A stretch of 42,517 nucleotides of DNA, taken from NCBI GenBank assembly GCA_020718185.1, contig DYSP01000010.1, forward strand, positions 1-42,517, written 5' to 3'. Position numbers and translations under genes: made by a program. Below are positions 1-8,705 of this stretch, one piece after another; the stretch's first letter is position 1, and the number at the start of each line of letters is the position of its first letter. The notes beneath the pieces are model-generated. The model worked only from the letters and a program-made list of their open reading frames with translations, was not told the DNA's origin and did not search any database. Source of the stretch: Candidatus Odyssella sp. (GTDB lineage: Bacteria > Pseudomonadota > Alphaproteobacteria > Paracaedibacterales > Paracaedibacteraceae).

Positions 1-82
1 TGACAACGATTAAAAAAACACAAGTATTTTTAAGGTTTATATGCGTTTACCGTGAAGAGGACATTATGATTAATAATCTAAA

Positions 83-260
83 TAACCCCAGTAATGGATA
101 AGAAAACTTGAAACCCTTCGGATTAACGGCTCTTTTCCTGACATCAGAACCCTAAAAATACTCAAATAGACTAACTATTCTGCGTTTTTTATGAACCTGA
201 TATCAAGAAATCGCTCGTTACTCCTTGCTTTTAAAGCATCCTTATCCATTACGGGGGTTA
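83..260. repeat. palindromic MITE-like element, family C (single copy here)
   Basis: The ends of this otherwise gene-free stretch (1-275) form a near-perfect 20-bp terminal inverted repeat: TAACCCCAGTAATGGATAAG at 83-102 and its complement at 241-260, with one mismatch. The inner flanks are weakly complementary too, for example around 132-158 against 195-222, so the whole unit could fold as one long imperfect hairpin. The outermost bases of both arms are TA, which fits a TA target duplication and an element of about 174 bp. No open frame or transposase is visible. Bases 1-82 and 261-275 hold nothing recognisable. That this is a mobile element is inferred from its architecture and from the two similar families elsewhere in the window. 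Confidence 0.6.
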
Positions 261-275
261 AATAAGTTCAAATTT

Positions 276-701
276 TTATATTTTATGAGTTATTTTTTGA
301 TTGCTTCTTTGAAGCAACGTATGCACATGCACATTTGGTTCTGGCATTTGAAATTGTGACAGATGGTTTGGGTCGATCCATAACAAGGATGGTTGTTGTT
401 CCATTAATGTTATATCTTTTTGCCATTTTTTCAAAATGTAGAATGAAAAGGTAATGTTTTTGTCTGAAAGTTGATGGGTGAAAGAGGTAAGAGGAGTTAA
501 ATCTTGGGTGCAAATATCAATGTTTAATTCTTCTTTTAGTTCGCGTTTTAATGCTAATGTCGATGTTTCGTTTGGTTCAACTTTGCCACCAGGAAATTCC
601 CAATAACCCCCAAATTCTTTATTAAGTGGGCGTTGAACAATTAATATTTTATTGTCGGGAGCTGTTAAAATAGCAGCCACAACATTTATTATCTTTGTCA
701 C
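276..701 (-). CDS. mutT: Nudix hydrolase, MutT-like (8-oxo-dGTP diphosphatase)
   Basis: A 141-residue Nudix protein that probably removes 8-oxo-dGTP from the nucleotide pool. The Nudix box is clear at about residues 38-60: GGKVEPNE, seven residues, then RELKEEL. The usual late Gly is Asn (LNI instead of LGI), a tolerated variant. The N-terminal VVAAIL and QRP segments are typical of MutT, and the length is normal for the family. The start is GTG with an AGG about 9 bases upstream; no better ATG exists. It lies downstream of the parvulin gene on the same strand, with a hairpin between them. In many alphaproteobacteria mutT lies near secA and argJ; argJ is not in this window. The family is certain; the substrate is inferred. 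Confidence 0.88.
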   Translation of the reverse strand: MTKIINVVAAILTAPDNKILIVQRPLNKEFGGYWEFPGGKVEPNETSTLALKRELKEELNIDICTQDLTPLTSFTHQLSDKNITFSFYILKKWQKDITLMEQQPSLLWIDPNHLSQFQMPEPNVHVHTLLQRSNQKITHKI

Positions 702-711
702 GTCGTTACCT

Positions 712-738
712 AAAAGTCCCCCGACCGTAATCGGGGGA
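712..738 (-). terminator. hairpin terminator after the parvulin gene
   Basis: An 8-bp perfect stem, TCCCCCGA (717-724) pairing with TCGGGGGA (731-738), has a 6-base loop. On the minus strand it is followed by CTTTT. It lies 8 bases past the parvulin stop codon and just before the mutT ribosome site, so it may only attenuate read-through into mutT. The T tract is short. Confidence 0.65.
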
Positions 739-745
739 TAAATAT

Positions 746-1723
746 TTATGAAGCTGGTACTGGAGTAGGTGCAGCAGCAGCCGGTGCAGCTGGTTCAGGC
801 TTGTCAGTCATTGGTTTGCCATCAAGACCTGTTTTTTCCACTTTTGCATCAGACGTAACTTTGTCTAAAACAGTTTTAGCAAATTTTTGGAAAGTGATTT
901 GCTTTAATTCTGGTTCAAGTTGTTCGTATGTTGGTTGTGGAGCTGGCATTTTATCGTTAACACGAATCACAAAGAACAGTTTATTGCCACCCAATTCAAC
1001 AGCAATAGGCTTGTCGATTAATGTAGCTTTGGCTGCTTTTGTTACTTCAGCGCCAATTGCTGGTGGAAGGGCGTCCATGCGAATGTAATCAACATCGCCA
1101 CCTTCAACTTCTTTACCACTATCTTTGAGAGCTTTTAAGGCTTTTTCAAAGTTATTTTCTTTTTTAACAGCAGCAGCAAATTTCTTCGCATCTGCTTCAG
1201 TTTTGAAAATGGCTTGGCTAAGGCGAACTTGGTCAACTTTTGGAAGAATTTTTACAACTTCTTCGTAGGCTTTCTTTAGTTCTTCTGGTGTTTGCAACTT
1301 AGCAACTTCGCGTTCCAAAAATGTCTTTTGCAACATTGCTTCTTGGCATTCAGCAATACGGCGTAGAACTTCTGGATCTTTTTCAAGCCCTTGAGCTTTT
1401 GCTTTTGTTGTAATAATCGCAAGATTAACTGCATTTTGCAATAATGGCTCATAAATTTCACGAATCGGAGCGCCTTGAATATTTGCAGGAAGAGATTTTA
1501 ATTGTTCTTTAAGCTGTGCAAAAGTAATTTCCAAAGTTTTGCCATCAATGGTAACCTTAGCAACAACGGTAGGATCAGTAATTGTAATAGAAGTATCAGC
1601 TGCAGCGGGAGCAGATGCTGCTTCGGTTGAGGCTTTTGTTTCGGCTTCAGGGGCTGAAAACACTGGTGTAGCCGCCGTTAATGCCAACAAAAGGCCTAAC
1701 TTTTTAGAGAGATTTATGACCAT
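746..1723 (-). CDS. periplasmic parvulin-type peptidyl-prolyl isomerase (PpiC/SurA-like)
   Basis: A 325-residue exported folding catalyst of the PpiC/SurA type, expected to help outer-membrane and periplasmic proteins fold. The ATG at 1723 is preferred over an upstream start at 1759 because AAGGA lies just upstream and the protein then begins with a clean signal peptide: KK, a Leu/Ala-rich core, and cleavage near VFSA. A Glu/Ala/Thr-rich linker follows. The middle has a SurA_N-like helical region, and the parvulin domain is at about residues 160-265 (QVRLSQAIFKTEADAKKFA, then a GGDVDYI segment and FFVIRVNDK near its end). The C-terminus is a Pro/Ala-rich tail. It is divergent from secA, a common alphaproteobacterial arrangement. 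PpiC, SurA or PrsA naming cannot be settled from sequence alone. Confidence 0.85.
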   Translation of the reverse strand: MVINLSKKLGLLLALTAATPVFSAPEAETKASTEAASAPAAADTSITITDPTVVAKVTIDGKTLEITFAQLKEQLKSLPANIQGAPIREIYEPLLQNAVNLAIITTKAKAQGLEKDPEVLRRIAECQEAMLQKTFLEREVAKLQTPEELKKAYEEVVKILPKVDQVRLSQAIFKTEADAKKFAAAVKKENNFEKALKALKDSGKEVEGGDVDYIRMDALPPAIGAEVTKAAKATLIDKPIAVELGGNKLFFVIRVNDKMPAPQPTYEQLEPELKQITFQKFAKTVLDKVTSDAKVEKTGLDGKPMTDKPEPAAPAAAAPTPVPAS

Positions 1724-1758
1724 AAAACTTAGTTCCTTAAAAAAAAGAATGTCCGACA

Positions 1759-1780
1759 ATCGGGTTTTTTACCCAAATCG
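1759..1780. promoter_or_regulatory. GGGT-ACCC hairpin in the parvulin gene leader
   Basis: ATCGGGT and ACCCAAAT flank a T6 run, giving a small stem-loop just upstream of the parvulin ribosome site. A similar GGGT(A)nACCC motif lies in the secA leader. The role is unknown and may be chance. Confidence 0.25.
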
Positions 1781-1829
1781 TTGTTTCTTTTTTAAAATAG
1801 ATTTAAAGTATACGCAATACGTGAAGTCA

Positions 1830-1857
1830 TTGACAATTTGAGTTAACGCAATAATAA
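1830..1857 (+). promoter_or_regulatory. candidate sigma-70 promoter for secA
   Basis: A perfect -35 TTGACA (1830-1835) is followed after 16 bases by TAATAA (1852-1857), placing a start about 55-60 bases before the secA ATG. Similarity to consensus is the only evidence. Confidence 0.55.
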
Positions 1858-1873
1858 ACATGTAAATATGCTA

Positions 1874-1900
1874 GATATAGGGTAAAAACCCAAGGATATC
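1874..1900 (+). promoter_or_regulatory. stem-loop in the secA leader
   Basis: GATAT(A)GGGT, a short A-rich loop, then ACCC(AAGG)ATATC make an interrupted stem 20 bases before the secA start codon. E. coli secA is regulated through the upstream secM, but no such ORF is seen here. Whether this hairpin matters is unknown. Confidence 0.3.
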
Positions 1901-1921
1901 AGTAGTTTTTGAGGCAAGGTA

Positions 1922-4654
1922 ATGGTAGTAAACTTTTTTAAAAAATTTTTTGGATCAGCAAATGATCGTTTAGTAAAACGCTATTTTAAGACCGTTGAGC
2001 GGATAAATAAATTAGAAGATACGTATATTGCGATGTCTGATGATGAACTTCGGGCACAAACAGACCTGTTTAAAGAAAGACTCGCGAAGGGTGAAATACT
2101 CGATGATATTACAGCAGAAGCATTTGCTGTTGTTCGAGAAGCTTCAAAACGTGTCTTAGGAATGCGTCCCTTTGATGTTCAATTGGTTGGTGGGCTTGTG
2201 CTCCATAATGGTCAAATTGCTGAGATGCGCACTGGTGAAGGGAAAACGCTGGTAGCAACACTGCCTATTTATCTAAATGCCTTAAGTGGTAAAGGGGTAA
2301 ATTTAATTACGGTGAATGATTATTTGGTTCAACGCGATGCCGCCTGGATGGGGAAAATCTATAACTTTCTAGGGATGAGTTATGGTTGTATTGTGCATGG
2401 TCTGACAGATGACCAGCGCCGTGAAGCATATAATGCGGATATTACCTATGGTACCAATCATGAATTTGGGTTTGATTATTTACGCGATAATATGAAATTT
2501 CGTTTAGGTGAAATGGTTCAACGTAAATTCAACTATGCGATTGTGGATGAAGTTGACAGTATTTTAATTGACGAAGCTAGAACGCCATTGATTATTTCAG
2601 GTGCGGCTGAAGATTCATCAGATCTTTATGCGCAAATCAATGTTTTTATTCCGCATTTAACAGCAGAATATTACGAGAAAGATGAAAAACAACGTTCAGT
2701 TGTAATGAATGAAGCGGGTATCGAAAAAATAGAAAGTCTGCTACGGGATGCGGGCCTTTTGAAAGGCGAAACCCTTTATGATGTCCAAAACATCGGTCTT
2801 GTTCATCACGTAAATCAGGCACTGCGTGCGCATGTTTTGTTTACACGCGACGTAGATTATATCGTTAAAGACGATAAAGTAATGATCATCGATGAATTTA
2901 CAGGTCGTATGATGGACGGACGTCGTTATTCAGAAGGGCTGCATCAGGCGTTAGAAGCCAAAGAAGGTGTGACCATTGAAATGGAAAACCAAACTTTAGC
3001 TTCCATTACATATCAGAACTTTTTCCGTATGTATCCAAAACTTGCCGGTATGACTGGAACAGGGATGACCGAAGCTGGTGAATTTGATGAAATTTACAAG
3101 CTGGCTGTGGTTGATATTCCAACCAATGTTCCAATCGCTCGTGCAGATCATGATGATGAAGTTTACCTGACAGCTGCTGAAAAATATCAAGCGATGATTG
3201 AAAATATTCGTGAATGTCGGGCGCGGATGCAGCCAGTTCTTGTTGGGACGGCCAGCATTGAAAAATCGGAACACATTGCAAATCTGCTTCAACAAGCTAA
3301 AATTCCACATCAAGTTTTAAATGCGCGTTATCATGATAAAGAAGCTTTAATTATTGCTGATGCGGGTTATCCCGGCGCTGTAACCATTGCGACAAACATG
3401 GCTGGTCGTGGAACTGACATCAAGCTTGGTGGAAATCTCGATGCACGGATTACTAAAGAAACCGAAGGTGTAACGGATGAAGCTGAAAAGCAAAAAATCA
3501 TTGATAAAATACGAGTAGAACTTAAGCATAATGAGCAAATTGTAAAAGAAGCTGGCGGATTATATGTTATTGGTACTGAACGTCATGAAAGCCGTCGCAT
3601 CGATAATCAGTTGCGAGGTAGGTCTGGGCGTCAGGGTGATCCAGGAGCATCAAAATTCTATATTTCCTTACAAGACGATTTAATGCGCATTTTTGGATCT
3701 GAACGATTAGATGCTATGTTGCGTCGCTTTGGTGCAAAAGAAGGAGAAGCTATTTCCCATTCATGGATTAGTAAAGCTTTAGAACGTGCACAACAAAAAG
3801 TCGAAGCAAGAAACTTTGATATTCGTAAGCATTTATTACGTTATGACGATGTGATGAATGACCAACGAAAAGTCATTTATGAACAACGTCGCGATTTAAT
3901 GGACGTAAGTGATATCAGTGATACAATTGCTGAAATGCGTCAAGATGTAGCATCGATGATTGTTCATAAATTTATTCCTGAAAACAGTCTTGCTGAACAA
4001 TGGGATGGTGAAGGTCTTCAACTTGAAATACATCGTATTTTCTCTCTTCATTTGCCTGTTCTTTCATGGATGAATGAAGATGGAATTACTGAACGTGAAA
4101 TTCTGCAACGCTTGTTAGCTTCTGTAGAAGAAGCTGCTTTACAAAAAGAACAAAAGCATGGCGATGAGATGATAAGGTCAGCCGAAAAATCAATTCTTTT
4201 ACGCATGTTAGACCAATGTTGGAAAGATCATTTATTAAGATTGGATCATTTAAGACAGGGGATTCAACTGCGAGCTTATGCACAAAATAATCCATTGAAT
4301 GAATATAAGCGCGAGGCATTTGTACTGTTCCAAGAAATGCTGCAACGATTGCGCGAAGAAACAATTTTGATTATCAGTCATTTGGAAATGCAAATTCCTG
4401 ATCCATCTATCTTTGATTCTATCTTAGATAACGGTGTTAACTTTGATAAGCTTCAAGAACAAACGCCGGATTGGGCTGATATTGATTTTGAAGCAGATGC
4501 TGATGAACAAACGTCTGCTGGAGGGCAAAAATTTGTCCAAAGGCAAGAAGTAGATCTGAATAACCCAGCAACATGGGGGGGGACGCAGCGTAATTCCTCG
4601 TGCCCTTGTGGATCTGGAAAGAAATATAAGCATTGTCATGGTGCTTTATCCTGA
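1922..4654 (+). CDS. secA: preprotein translocase ATPase SecA
   Basis: A full-length (910-residue) SecA, the motor that drives unfolded preproteins through SecYEG at the inner membrane. Nucleotide-binding domain 1 has the Walker A MRTGEGKT (Gly105-Thr109 region) and the [12 protein letters not shown] motif near residue 209. The preprotein-binding domain follows, then NBD2 with [14 protein letters not shown] and GRSGRQGD, the helical scaffold and wing, and a C-terminal zinc/SecB-binding motif with Cys894, Cys896, Cys905 and His906. The ATG at 1922 follows a GAGG/AAGG region. It is transcribed away from the parvulin gene under its own candidate promoter, and a terminator follows. Nothing unusual is seen. 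The many exported proteins in this window would depend on it. Confidence 0.98.
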   Translation: MVVNFFKKFFGSANDRLVKRYFKTVERINKLEDTYIAMSDDELRAQTDLFKERLAKGEILDDITAEAFAVVREASKRVLGMRPFDVQLVGGLVLHNGQIAEMRTGEGKTLVATLPIYLNALSGKGVNLITVNDYLVQRDAAWMGKIYNFLGMSYGCIVHGLTDDQRREAYNADITYGTNHEFGFDYLRDNMKFRLGEMVQRKFNYAIVDEVDSILIDEARTPLIISGAAEDSSDLYAQINVFIPHLTAEYYEKDEKQRSVVMNEAGIEKIESLLRDAGLLKGETLYDVQNIGLVHHVNQALRAHVLFTRDVDYIVKDDKVMIIDEFTGRMMDGRRYSEGLHQALEAKEGVTIEMENQTLASITYQNFFRMYPKLAGMTGTGMTEAGEFDEIYKLAVVDIPTNVPIARADHDDEVYLTAAEKYQAMIENIRECRARMQPVLVGTASIEKSEHIANLLQQAKIPHQVLNARYHDKEALIIADAGYPGAVTIATNMAGRGTDIKLGGNLDARITKETEGVTDEAEKQKIIDKIRVELKHNEQIVKEAGGLYVIGTERHESRRIDNQLRGRSGRQGDPGASKFYISLQDDLMRIFGSERLDAMLRRFGAKEGEAISHSWISKALERAQQKVEARNFDIRKHLLRYDDVMNDQRKVIYEQRRDLMDVSDISDTIAEMRQDVASMIVHKFIPENSLAEQWDGEGLQLEIHRIFSLHLPVLSWMNEDGITEREILQRLLASVEEAALQKEQKHGDEMIRSAEKSILLRMLDQCWKDHLLRLDHLRQGIQLRAYAQNNPLNEYKREAFVLFQEMLQRLREETILIISHLEMQIPDPSIFDSILDNGVNFDKLQEQTPDWADIDFEADADEQTSAGGQKFVQRQEVDLNNPATWGGTQRNSSCPCGSGKKYKHCHGALS

Positions 4655-4660
4655 AAATAA

Positions 4661-4692
4661 AGGGTGGTGTTTAAACGCACTACCCTATTTTT
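4661..4692 (+). terminator. rho-independent terminator after secA
   Basis: AGGGTGGTG (4661-4669) pairs with CACTACCCT (4678-4686), with one G-T pair, and is followed by ATTTTT. It begins 6 bases after the secA stop codon. Confidence 0.85.
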
Positions 4693-4725
4693 ACCTTAAT
4701 TTGAATCATGAAAAGTATATTTTGA

Positions 4726-6072
4726 ATGAATCCTTCTTTTGATGCCCCCATAGCCAGTACGACTATTGGAAAAGATGATATTAATTTCAGTCTATCAGAA
4801 GTGAATTCTACGATTGCTGTTCCTAAAGGGGGGCTGTGGATTCGTCGGTTTTTGGCTTTTGTTGGTCCAGGCTATATGGTTTGCGTCGGGTATATGGATC
4901 CAGGAAACTGGGCCACCGATATTGCAGGTGGGTCAAAGTTTGGTTATACGCTTCTTAGCGTGATTCTTTTGTCCAATTTAATGGCTATTTTGCTCCAGGC
5001 ACTATCTGCACGCCTAGGTATTGTCACAGGGTTGGACTTAGCACAGGCATGTCGGGCAACGTATTCTCGGCCTGTCAATCTTGTGCTTTGGTTATTATGT
5101 GAAATTGCTATTATCAGTTGTGATCTGGCAGAAATTATTGGCACAGCAATTGCTTTAAAATTATTGTTTAACATTCCTTTGCTTTGGGGGGTATTGCTTA
5201 CTGCTCTTGATGCTTTTCTTTTATTAATGCTTATGAACAAAGGGTTTCGTTTTCTAGAAGCATTTGTGATTGCACTTTTAGTTATTATTGCTGGATGTTT
5301 TTTTGTACAGATTATTGCAGCGGCTCCACCGATTGCGGCTATATTAAAAGGGTTTATTCCATCAACTCAGATTGTTACTCATCCTGAAATGCTTTATATT
5401 GCGATTAGCATTATGGGAGCCACCGTTATGCCTCATAACCTTTATTTACATTCCTCAATTGTGCAAACGCGGGCATATGAGCGAAATGATGTAGGAAAGC
5501 GTGAAGCAATTCGCTGGGCAACAACGGATAGTACGATTGCATTAACGTTAGCATTATTTGTTAATGCTGCTATTTTGATTGTAACTGCTGCTGCTTTTCA
5601 TGAGAATGGCCATCAATCAGTGGCCGAAATTGATCAAGCTTACGAGCTGCTCTCGCCAATTCTTGGCCTTGGCATTGCCTCTACTTTATTTGCAGTAGCT
5701 TTACTTGCTTCTGGTATCAATTCCACAGTTACGGCAACCCTTGCTGGGCAAATTGTGATGGAAGGGTTTCTTCGCTTGCGTCTTCCTCATTGGGCACGCC
5801 GCTTACTTACTCGTGGAGTTGCCATTATACCGGTGATTATTGTGACAGCAATTTACGGTGACAGTGGCACAGCACAGCTGCTCATTTTTAGTCAAGTTAT
5901 TTTGTCAATGCAGCTTCCTTTTGCTGTTATTCCTTTGTTGTGGTTTGTCTGCGATCGTCAAAAAATGGGTAAATTTGTTCTTTCACGTCCAATGATTGTT
6001 TTGGCTTGGAGTGTCGCAATGCTTATTTTAGGACTTAATATCAAATTATTAGTGGATGTCTTCTTTGGTTAA
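4726..6072 (+). CDS. mntH: Nramp-family divalent metal (Mn2+/Fe2+) transporter
   Basis: A 448-residue inner-membrane, proton-coupled importer of Mn2+ and possibly Fe2+. The Nramp signature DPGN is at residues 58-61 in TM1 (followed by WATD), and the second metal-site motif MPHN lies in TM6 ([13 protein letters not shown]). About 11 hydrophobic segments are present and the length is usual. The ATG at 4726 gives a roughly 40-residue cytoplasmic tail before TM1; the ribosome site is weak. The gene is alone after the secA terminator. Its TAA overlaps the stop codon of the convergent RES toxin gene: the shared TTAA at 6069-6072 ends both genes. No MntR or Mur box was recognised in the 33 bases upstream. 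Mn versus Fe preference is not deducible. Confidence 0.93.
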   Translation: MNPSFDAPIASTTIGKDDINFSLSEVNSTIAVPKGGLWIRRFLAFVGPGYMVCVGYMDPGNWATDIAGGSKFGYTLLSVILLSNLMAILLQALSARLGIVTGLDLAQACRATYSRPVNLVLWLLCEIAIISCDLAEIIGTAIALKLLFNIPLLWGVLLTALDAFLLLMLMNKGFRFLEAFVIALLVIIAGCFFVQIIAAAPPIAAILKGFIPSTQIVTHPEMLYIAISIMGATVMPHNLYLHSSIVQTRAYERNDVGKREAIRWATTDSTIALTLALFVNAAILIVTAAAFHENGHQSVAEIDQAYELLSPILGLGIASTLFAVALLASGINSTVTATLAGQIVMEGFLRLRLPHWARRLLTRGVAIIPVIIVTAIYGDSGTAQLLIFSQVILSMQLPFAVIPLLWFVCDRQKMGKFVLSRPMIVLAWSVAMLILGLNIKLLVDVFFG

Positions 6073-6539
6073 AATAATCGATTGTCCCAAATGACTGATT
6101 GTGGCTCAGTCGTAGCTAATTGTGTGTAATCTGGATGAGCTGGGTTAATAAGGGCATTATAGTCGTTAGGGCTTGCAATAATGCTAGGAACAAGAAGAAT
6201 AGATGTTCGCTTTTCCTGAATCCACGTATCACCAAAATGACGAGATGCCATAGAATTATTTTCACCCCATAAAGCGACTTTGTCGGCACAAATTGTTTCT
6301 ATTTCAATAGTATTAGGAAAGGTTATTTTTATCCATACTTGCGAATTTGGAATGGATGCTCTGGATAAATGTACGAGTTTTTCTAGCATTGCCAATGAGT
6401 AGCTGGTACTGGCATAAATTACAGAAGTACCGGGTGAGTTCCATCGACCGCCATATAAAGAAGCACCTTTGCCATCCATCATGGCATGCCGTTTATCTGC
6501 TATGCGCCACAAACAGGAAGGTTTAGACAGGGATGCCAT
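6069..6539 (-). CDS. RES-domain toxin
   Basis: A 156-residue RES-family toxin. Characterised members (for example MbcT and ParT) ADP-ribosylate a target protein or break down NAD+; which applies here cannot be told. Conserved features are [10 protein letters not shown] with Arg32, a Tyr at 42 in VIYAS, and Glu53 in the following helix (AMLEKLVH). A distal Ser lies near the C-terminal TEPQSVIWD segment. The ATG at 6539 is chosen over a TTG at 6581 because the family usually begins about ten residues before LWRI, and a GGA lies upstream. It overlaps the antitoxin gene by 17 bases, the normal antitoxin-first order. Its stop codon interlocks with that of mntH on the other strand. Confidence 0.88.
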   Translation of the reverse strand: MASLSKPSCLWRIADKRHAMMDGKGASLYGGRWNSPGTSVIYASTSYSLAMLEKLVHLSRASIPNSQVWIKITFPNTIEIETICADKVALWGENNSMASRHFGDTWIQEKRTSILLVPSIIASPNDYNALINPAHPDYTQLATTEPQSVIWDNRLF

Positions 6540-6960
6540 AAAATATTTTCCAAAGCAATTCTTCAATTTGTCGAGCGCCAAGTTCTGTTCGGCTTACTTG
6601 ATAGGGGGTTTCACCATTGAGTTCGAGATGGGGAAATAAGAAAAAAGAGCGCACTTGTTCTGCATCATCGCCTAGTACGTAGTAAGCGGTGGCAATGACA
6701 CGCGCCAGCCGTTCTATTTTCTCGCTTTCATCAGTTTTTAAAAACTCTTTGCGACGTTTAAACGTTGGTTCGGGAACCAATTCATAAAGATGACTGCGAG
6801 ATTCAGCACGATCTTTGAATAGATGAGAGAGTACACAAAGACCGCTTTGTTTAGGAAGACCATGTTCAATAAGCAATCGTAGATCATTTTGCGAACGTGG
6901 AACATTACGAAGCACCGCTTCAGCTCCCAGGACTTGTGCAATTTTATCAATTGGAATCAT
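6523..6960 (-). CDS. Xre/MbcA/ParS-type antitoxin of the RES toxin
   Basis: A 145-residue antitoxin with an N-terminal Xre-like DNA-binding part (about residues 1-70) and a C-terminal MbcA/ParS/Xre toxin-binding domain (DUF2384; about residues 80-145, from ESEKIERLARVIATAYYVLG to the end). The C-terminus is expected to plug the toxin active site. The ATG at 6960 is used; a GTG at 6972 is possible, adding four residues. It is the first gene of the operon, followed by the RES gene with a 17-base overlap that suggests translational coupling. A 16-bp palindrome over the predicted transcription start is the probable autoregulatory operator. Confidence 0.86.
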   Translation of the reverse strand: MIPIDKIAQVLGAEAVLRNVPRSQNDLRLLIEHGLPKQSGLCVLSHLFKDRAESRSHLYELVPEPTFKRRKEFLKTDESEKIERLARVIATAYYVLGDDAEQVRSFFLFPHLELNGETPYQVSRTELGARQIEELLWKIFYGIPV

Positions 6961-6975
6961 AATATCGCTCACATA

Positions 6976-6991
6976 AGTATCATTTGATACT
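6976..6991. promoter_or_regulatory. operator palindrome of the Xre-RES operon
   Basis: A perfect 16-bp palindrome, AGTATCATTTGATACT, lies immediately downstream of the predicted -10 box, across the expected transcription start and 15 bases before the antitoxin ATG. Xre-RES modules are typically autorepressed by antitoxin binding to such sites; binding here is inferred. Confidence 0.75.
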
Positions 6992-6995
6992 ATAT

Positions 6996-7023
6996 AATGT
7001 ATTCATTTGATTCTAAAAGTCAA
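6996..7023 (-). promoter_or_regulatory. promoter of the Xre-RES operon
   Basis: On the minus strand, -35 TTGACT (7018-7023) is separated by 16 bases from -10 TACATT (6996-7001). The operator palindrome abuts it downstream. Confidence 0.6.
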
Positions 7024-7142
7024 GGGATCTTGATTGTTTTTGTTTTAGCGTCAGAAATGCTTTCCTCAATATCTTTATTCCAGATAGTTGGATTGATAAA
7101 AGACTAAATCAAATCAGCTGGTGTTGGCAGTATATTGAAAGG

Positions 7143-7170
7143 GGAGGATACTACTGCACCCTCCCCTCAG
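7143..7170 (-). terminator. terminator after the exported protein gene
   Basis: GGGGAGG and CCTCCCC make a 7-bp GC stem with a 12-base loop. On the minus strand it is followed by TTTC. It lies about 12 bases past the stop codon of the next gene up. Confidence 0.65.
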
Positions 7171-7181
7171 TACATATATCA

Positions 7182-7778
7182 TTAGTACGCTTCTACCTCT
7201 TGAGAATTACCTTCTAGCTGATTCATCGAATTCTTCGCGTTCTTTATTGCATTGCTGGCTGTATTAGCTATTCCACATGCTGTGCCAATTACTGGAACCG
7301 CGGCCGCACCAACACCAGTAGCAGTAAGTAAAACAGGAGCTGCAACACATACAAGTGGTTTAACGACCTTGCTTACAGTTTTGCTTGTACTTTTTACAGC
7401 ACCTATCAGAATAGAAGTTGCACTGGCTTCTGGGTCATTGCTACCAACACTCTTAAGTGCTGTTTTATAACAGCCAGAATCTTCAAATGGCCCATCTTTA
7501 TCTTTATAACCCTTGCAAGTAAGAAGTGCGACTGCACCTACTGCCCCATGACACATATTACCTCCTCCAGATCGGAAGCTAAATTTTCCACTCCAAACAC
7601 TTGCTTGTTTACATAAAGCACTTTGTACTCCTGATGGTGTTGTTTCTCCTTTAGCTGATGCAACTAATTTAGAAACAACTGCAGAATCTGCTTCCTCTGC
7701 AAATGATGAAACGGTCATTACGGAACAACATATAGCAGTAACACAACACCCTTTTATAAAACCATTTAATACTGTCAT
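7182..7778 (-). CDS. exported protein of unknown function with paired cysteines
   Basis: 198 residues, not assigned to any family. An N-terminal signal peptide is visible: Lys9, a Cys/Val/Ala-rich core, and likely cleavage after SSFAEE or nearby. The mature part has Cys residues at about 56, 76, 88 and 99 (LCKQ, MCHG, TCKG, GCYK), then a Gly/Ala/Val-rich hydrophobic stretch at about 140-175 with two more Cys. This could be a membrane-inserting hairpin, as in some secreted effectors or bacteriocin-like proteins. The end is polar (NSMNQLEGNSQEVEAY). GGAAGAG lies just upstream of the ATG and a good terminator follows, so the gene looks intact and monocistronic. The six Cys suggest disulfides in an oxidising compartment. 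Confidence 0.6.
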   Translation of the reverse strand: MTVLNGFIKGCCVTAICCSVMTVSSFAEEADSAVVSKLVASAKGETTPSGVQSALCKQASVWSGKFSFRSGGGNMCHGAVGAVALLTCKGYKDKDGPFEDSGCYKTALKSVGSNDPEASATSILIGAVKSTSKTVSKVVKPLVCVAAPVLLTATGVGAAAVPVIGTACGIANTASNAIKNAKNSMNQLEGNSQEVEAY

Positions 7779-7972
7779 TTTACTCTTCCTTTCATATCTT
7801 AACTGAGGCTACTTAGTAAGATATGGAGAGAAAGAATTAATTTATTATGAATATAGTTACTTATTTTTCTATATTGATCAAATCAAAGGTCGTTTTTAGT
7901 GTCTTTGCAGCTGCAATTATAATCCTTTGCAATTCTTCTGTACAATTAAATACATTCTGATATTTTCTAATT

Positions 7973-8000
7973 GAAGAGACCATTGTCTAATGGCCTCTTC
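7973..8000. promoter_or_regulatory. strong stem-loop upstream of the membrane protein gene
   Basis: GAAGAGACCATT pairs with AATGGCCTCTTC across a GTCT loop (11 of 12 pairs). No T tract follows on either strand, so it is not a classic terminator. It lies 28-55 bases before the following start codon and may be a leader structure. Confidence 0.45.
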
Positions 8001-8027
8001 AATAGCCATTTTGGGCAGGTAATTAAC

Positions 8028-8501
8028 ATGCATTTTAAACTACATCAAACGCTCAATACTGTCCTTATCATTTTTTGGACGCTATGGGTGCTGATTGTAT
8101 TAAGTACGGATTGCTGTGATCTTTTTATTTATCAAGGTTGGCTTGCCCCTGAATGGCCTTTTGCCTCAAACAACCTGGAGGCAGTGATTAAGATGACAAG
8201 TCGTTATCACTTATCATCTTTTATCGCCGTTAGCCTTTTTGTTGTGATTGTTTTGTGGTGTAGCCTTAGTTTAGGGATATTTTTAAATGCTTTTTGGTAT
8301 CAATCAAACCGTTATCAATTCCTTAAAATGGCGGGTTGGGGGTATCTATCTTTAATTGGATTAAACCTTTGTTTTTATATCGCTGATGAAATTTTTATTT
8401 TTTATGATTTTACAGATGGACTCACGAGTCGGATTAGCTTATTAATCTTATGCTATGCGTGTCTTTTTAATGAAATAAATTCTACGACCACTTTAGCCTA
8501 A
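8028..8501 (+). CDS. four-helix integral membrane protein, function unknown
   Basis: 157 residues, mostly hydrophobic, with four predicted membrane spans at about residues 9-28, 63-88, 103-122 and 130-148 (the last short). A polar loop after the first helix carries DCCDL and EWPFASNN. The ATG at 8028 has AGGT about 10 bases upstream. A TTG at 7971 would lie inside a hairpin and is not favoured. A similar layout, with a helix ending in a Cys/Asp pair followed by FASNN and then paired helices, occurs in poorly described bacterial membrane families, but I cannot assign one with confidence. It stands alone; the next gene is beyond a palindromic element. Confidence 0.6.
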   Translation: MHFKLHQTLNTVLIIFWTLWVLIVLSTDCCDLFIYQGWLAPEWPFASNNLEAVIKMTSRYHLSSFIAVSLFVVIVLWCSLSLGIFLNAFWYQSNRYQFLKMAGWGYLSLIGLNLCFYIADEIFIFYDFTDGLTSRISLLILCYACLFNEINSTTTLA

Positions 8502-8648
8502 TGAGTCATCATTTTTATTATCCATCCCAAATAGTGCTCGAAAAGAAAATTTTCTTATACAAAAGGTACGATCTTATTAAAAAAAGTTTAATAAAAATGA
8601 TTGAATTATGATAGGCTCATTTATAGGCGGCGGGGCATACAAAAAAGT

Positions 8649-8685
8649 ATATACCCTCTTCGTAATCTAAAAAACGAAGAGTGTT
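8649..8685. repeat. short palindrome resembling the ends of element family A
   Basis: CTCTTCGT (8656-8663) and ACGAAGAG (8674-8681) form a perfect 8-bp stem around a 10-base A-rich loop, preceded by TATATACC. The arms match the terminal repeat of the element starting 20 bases further on (TATACTCTTCGTGA in complement). It looks like the two ends of that element with the middle lost. It could also serve as a weak terminator for the upstream membrane protein gene, but no T tract follows. The rest of 8502-8705 holds nothing recognisable. Confidence 0.4.
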
Positions 8686-8705
8686 AATTTGAACCATGAA
8701 GGATA

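Noticed and set aside
2996-3313. Open frames on the minus strand within secA, and similar long antisense frames in mfd, kup and the lipase gene
   Set aside because: They lie antisense to certain genes, lack ribosome sites and have no recognisable domains.
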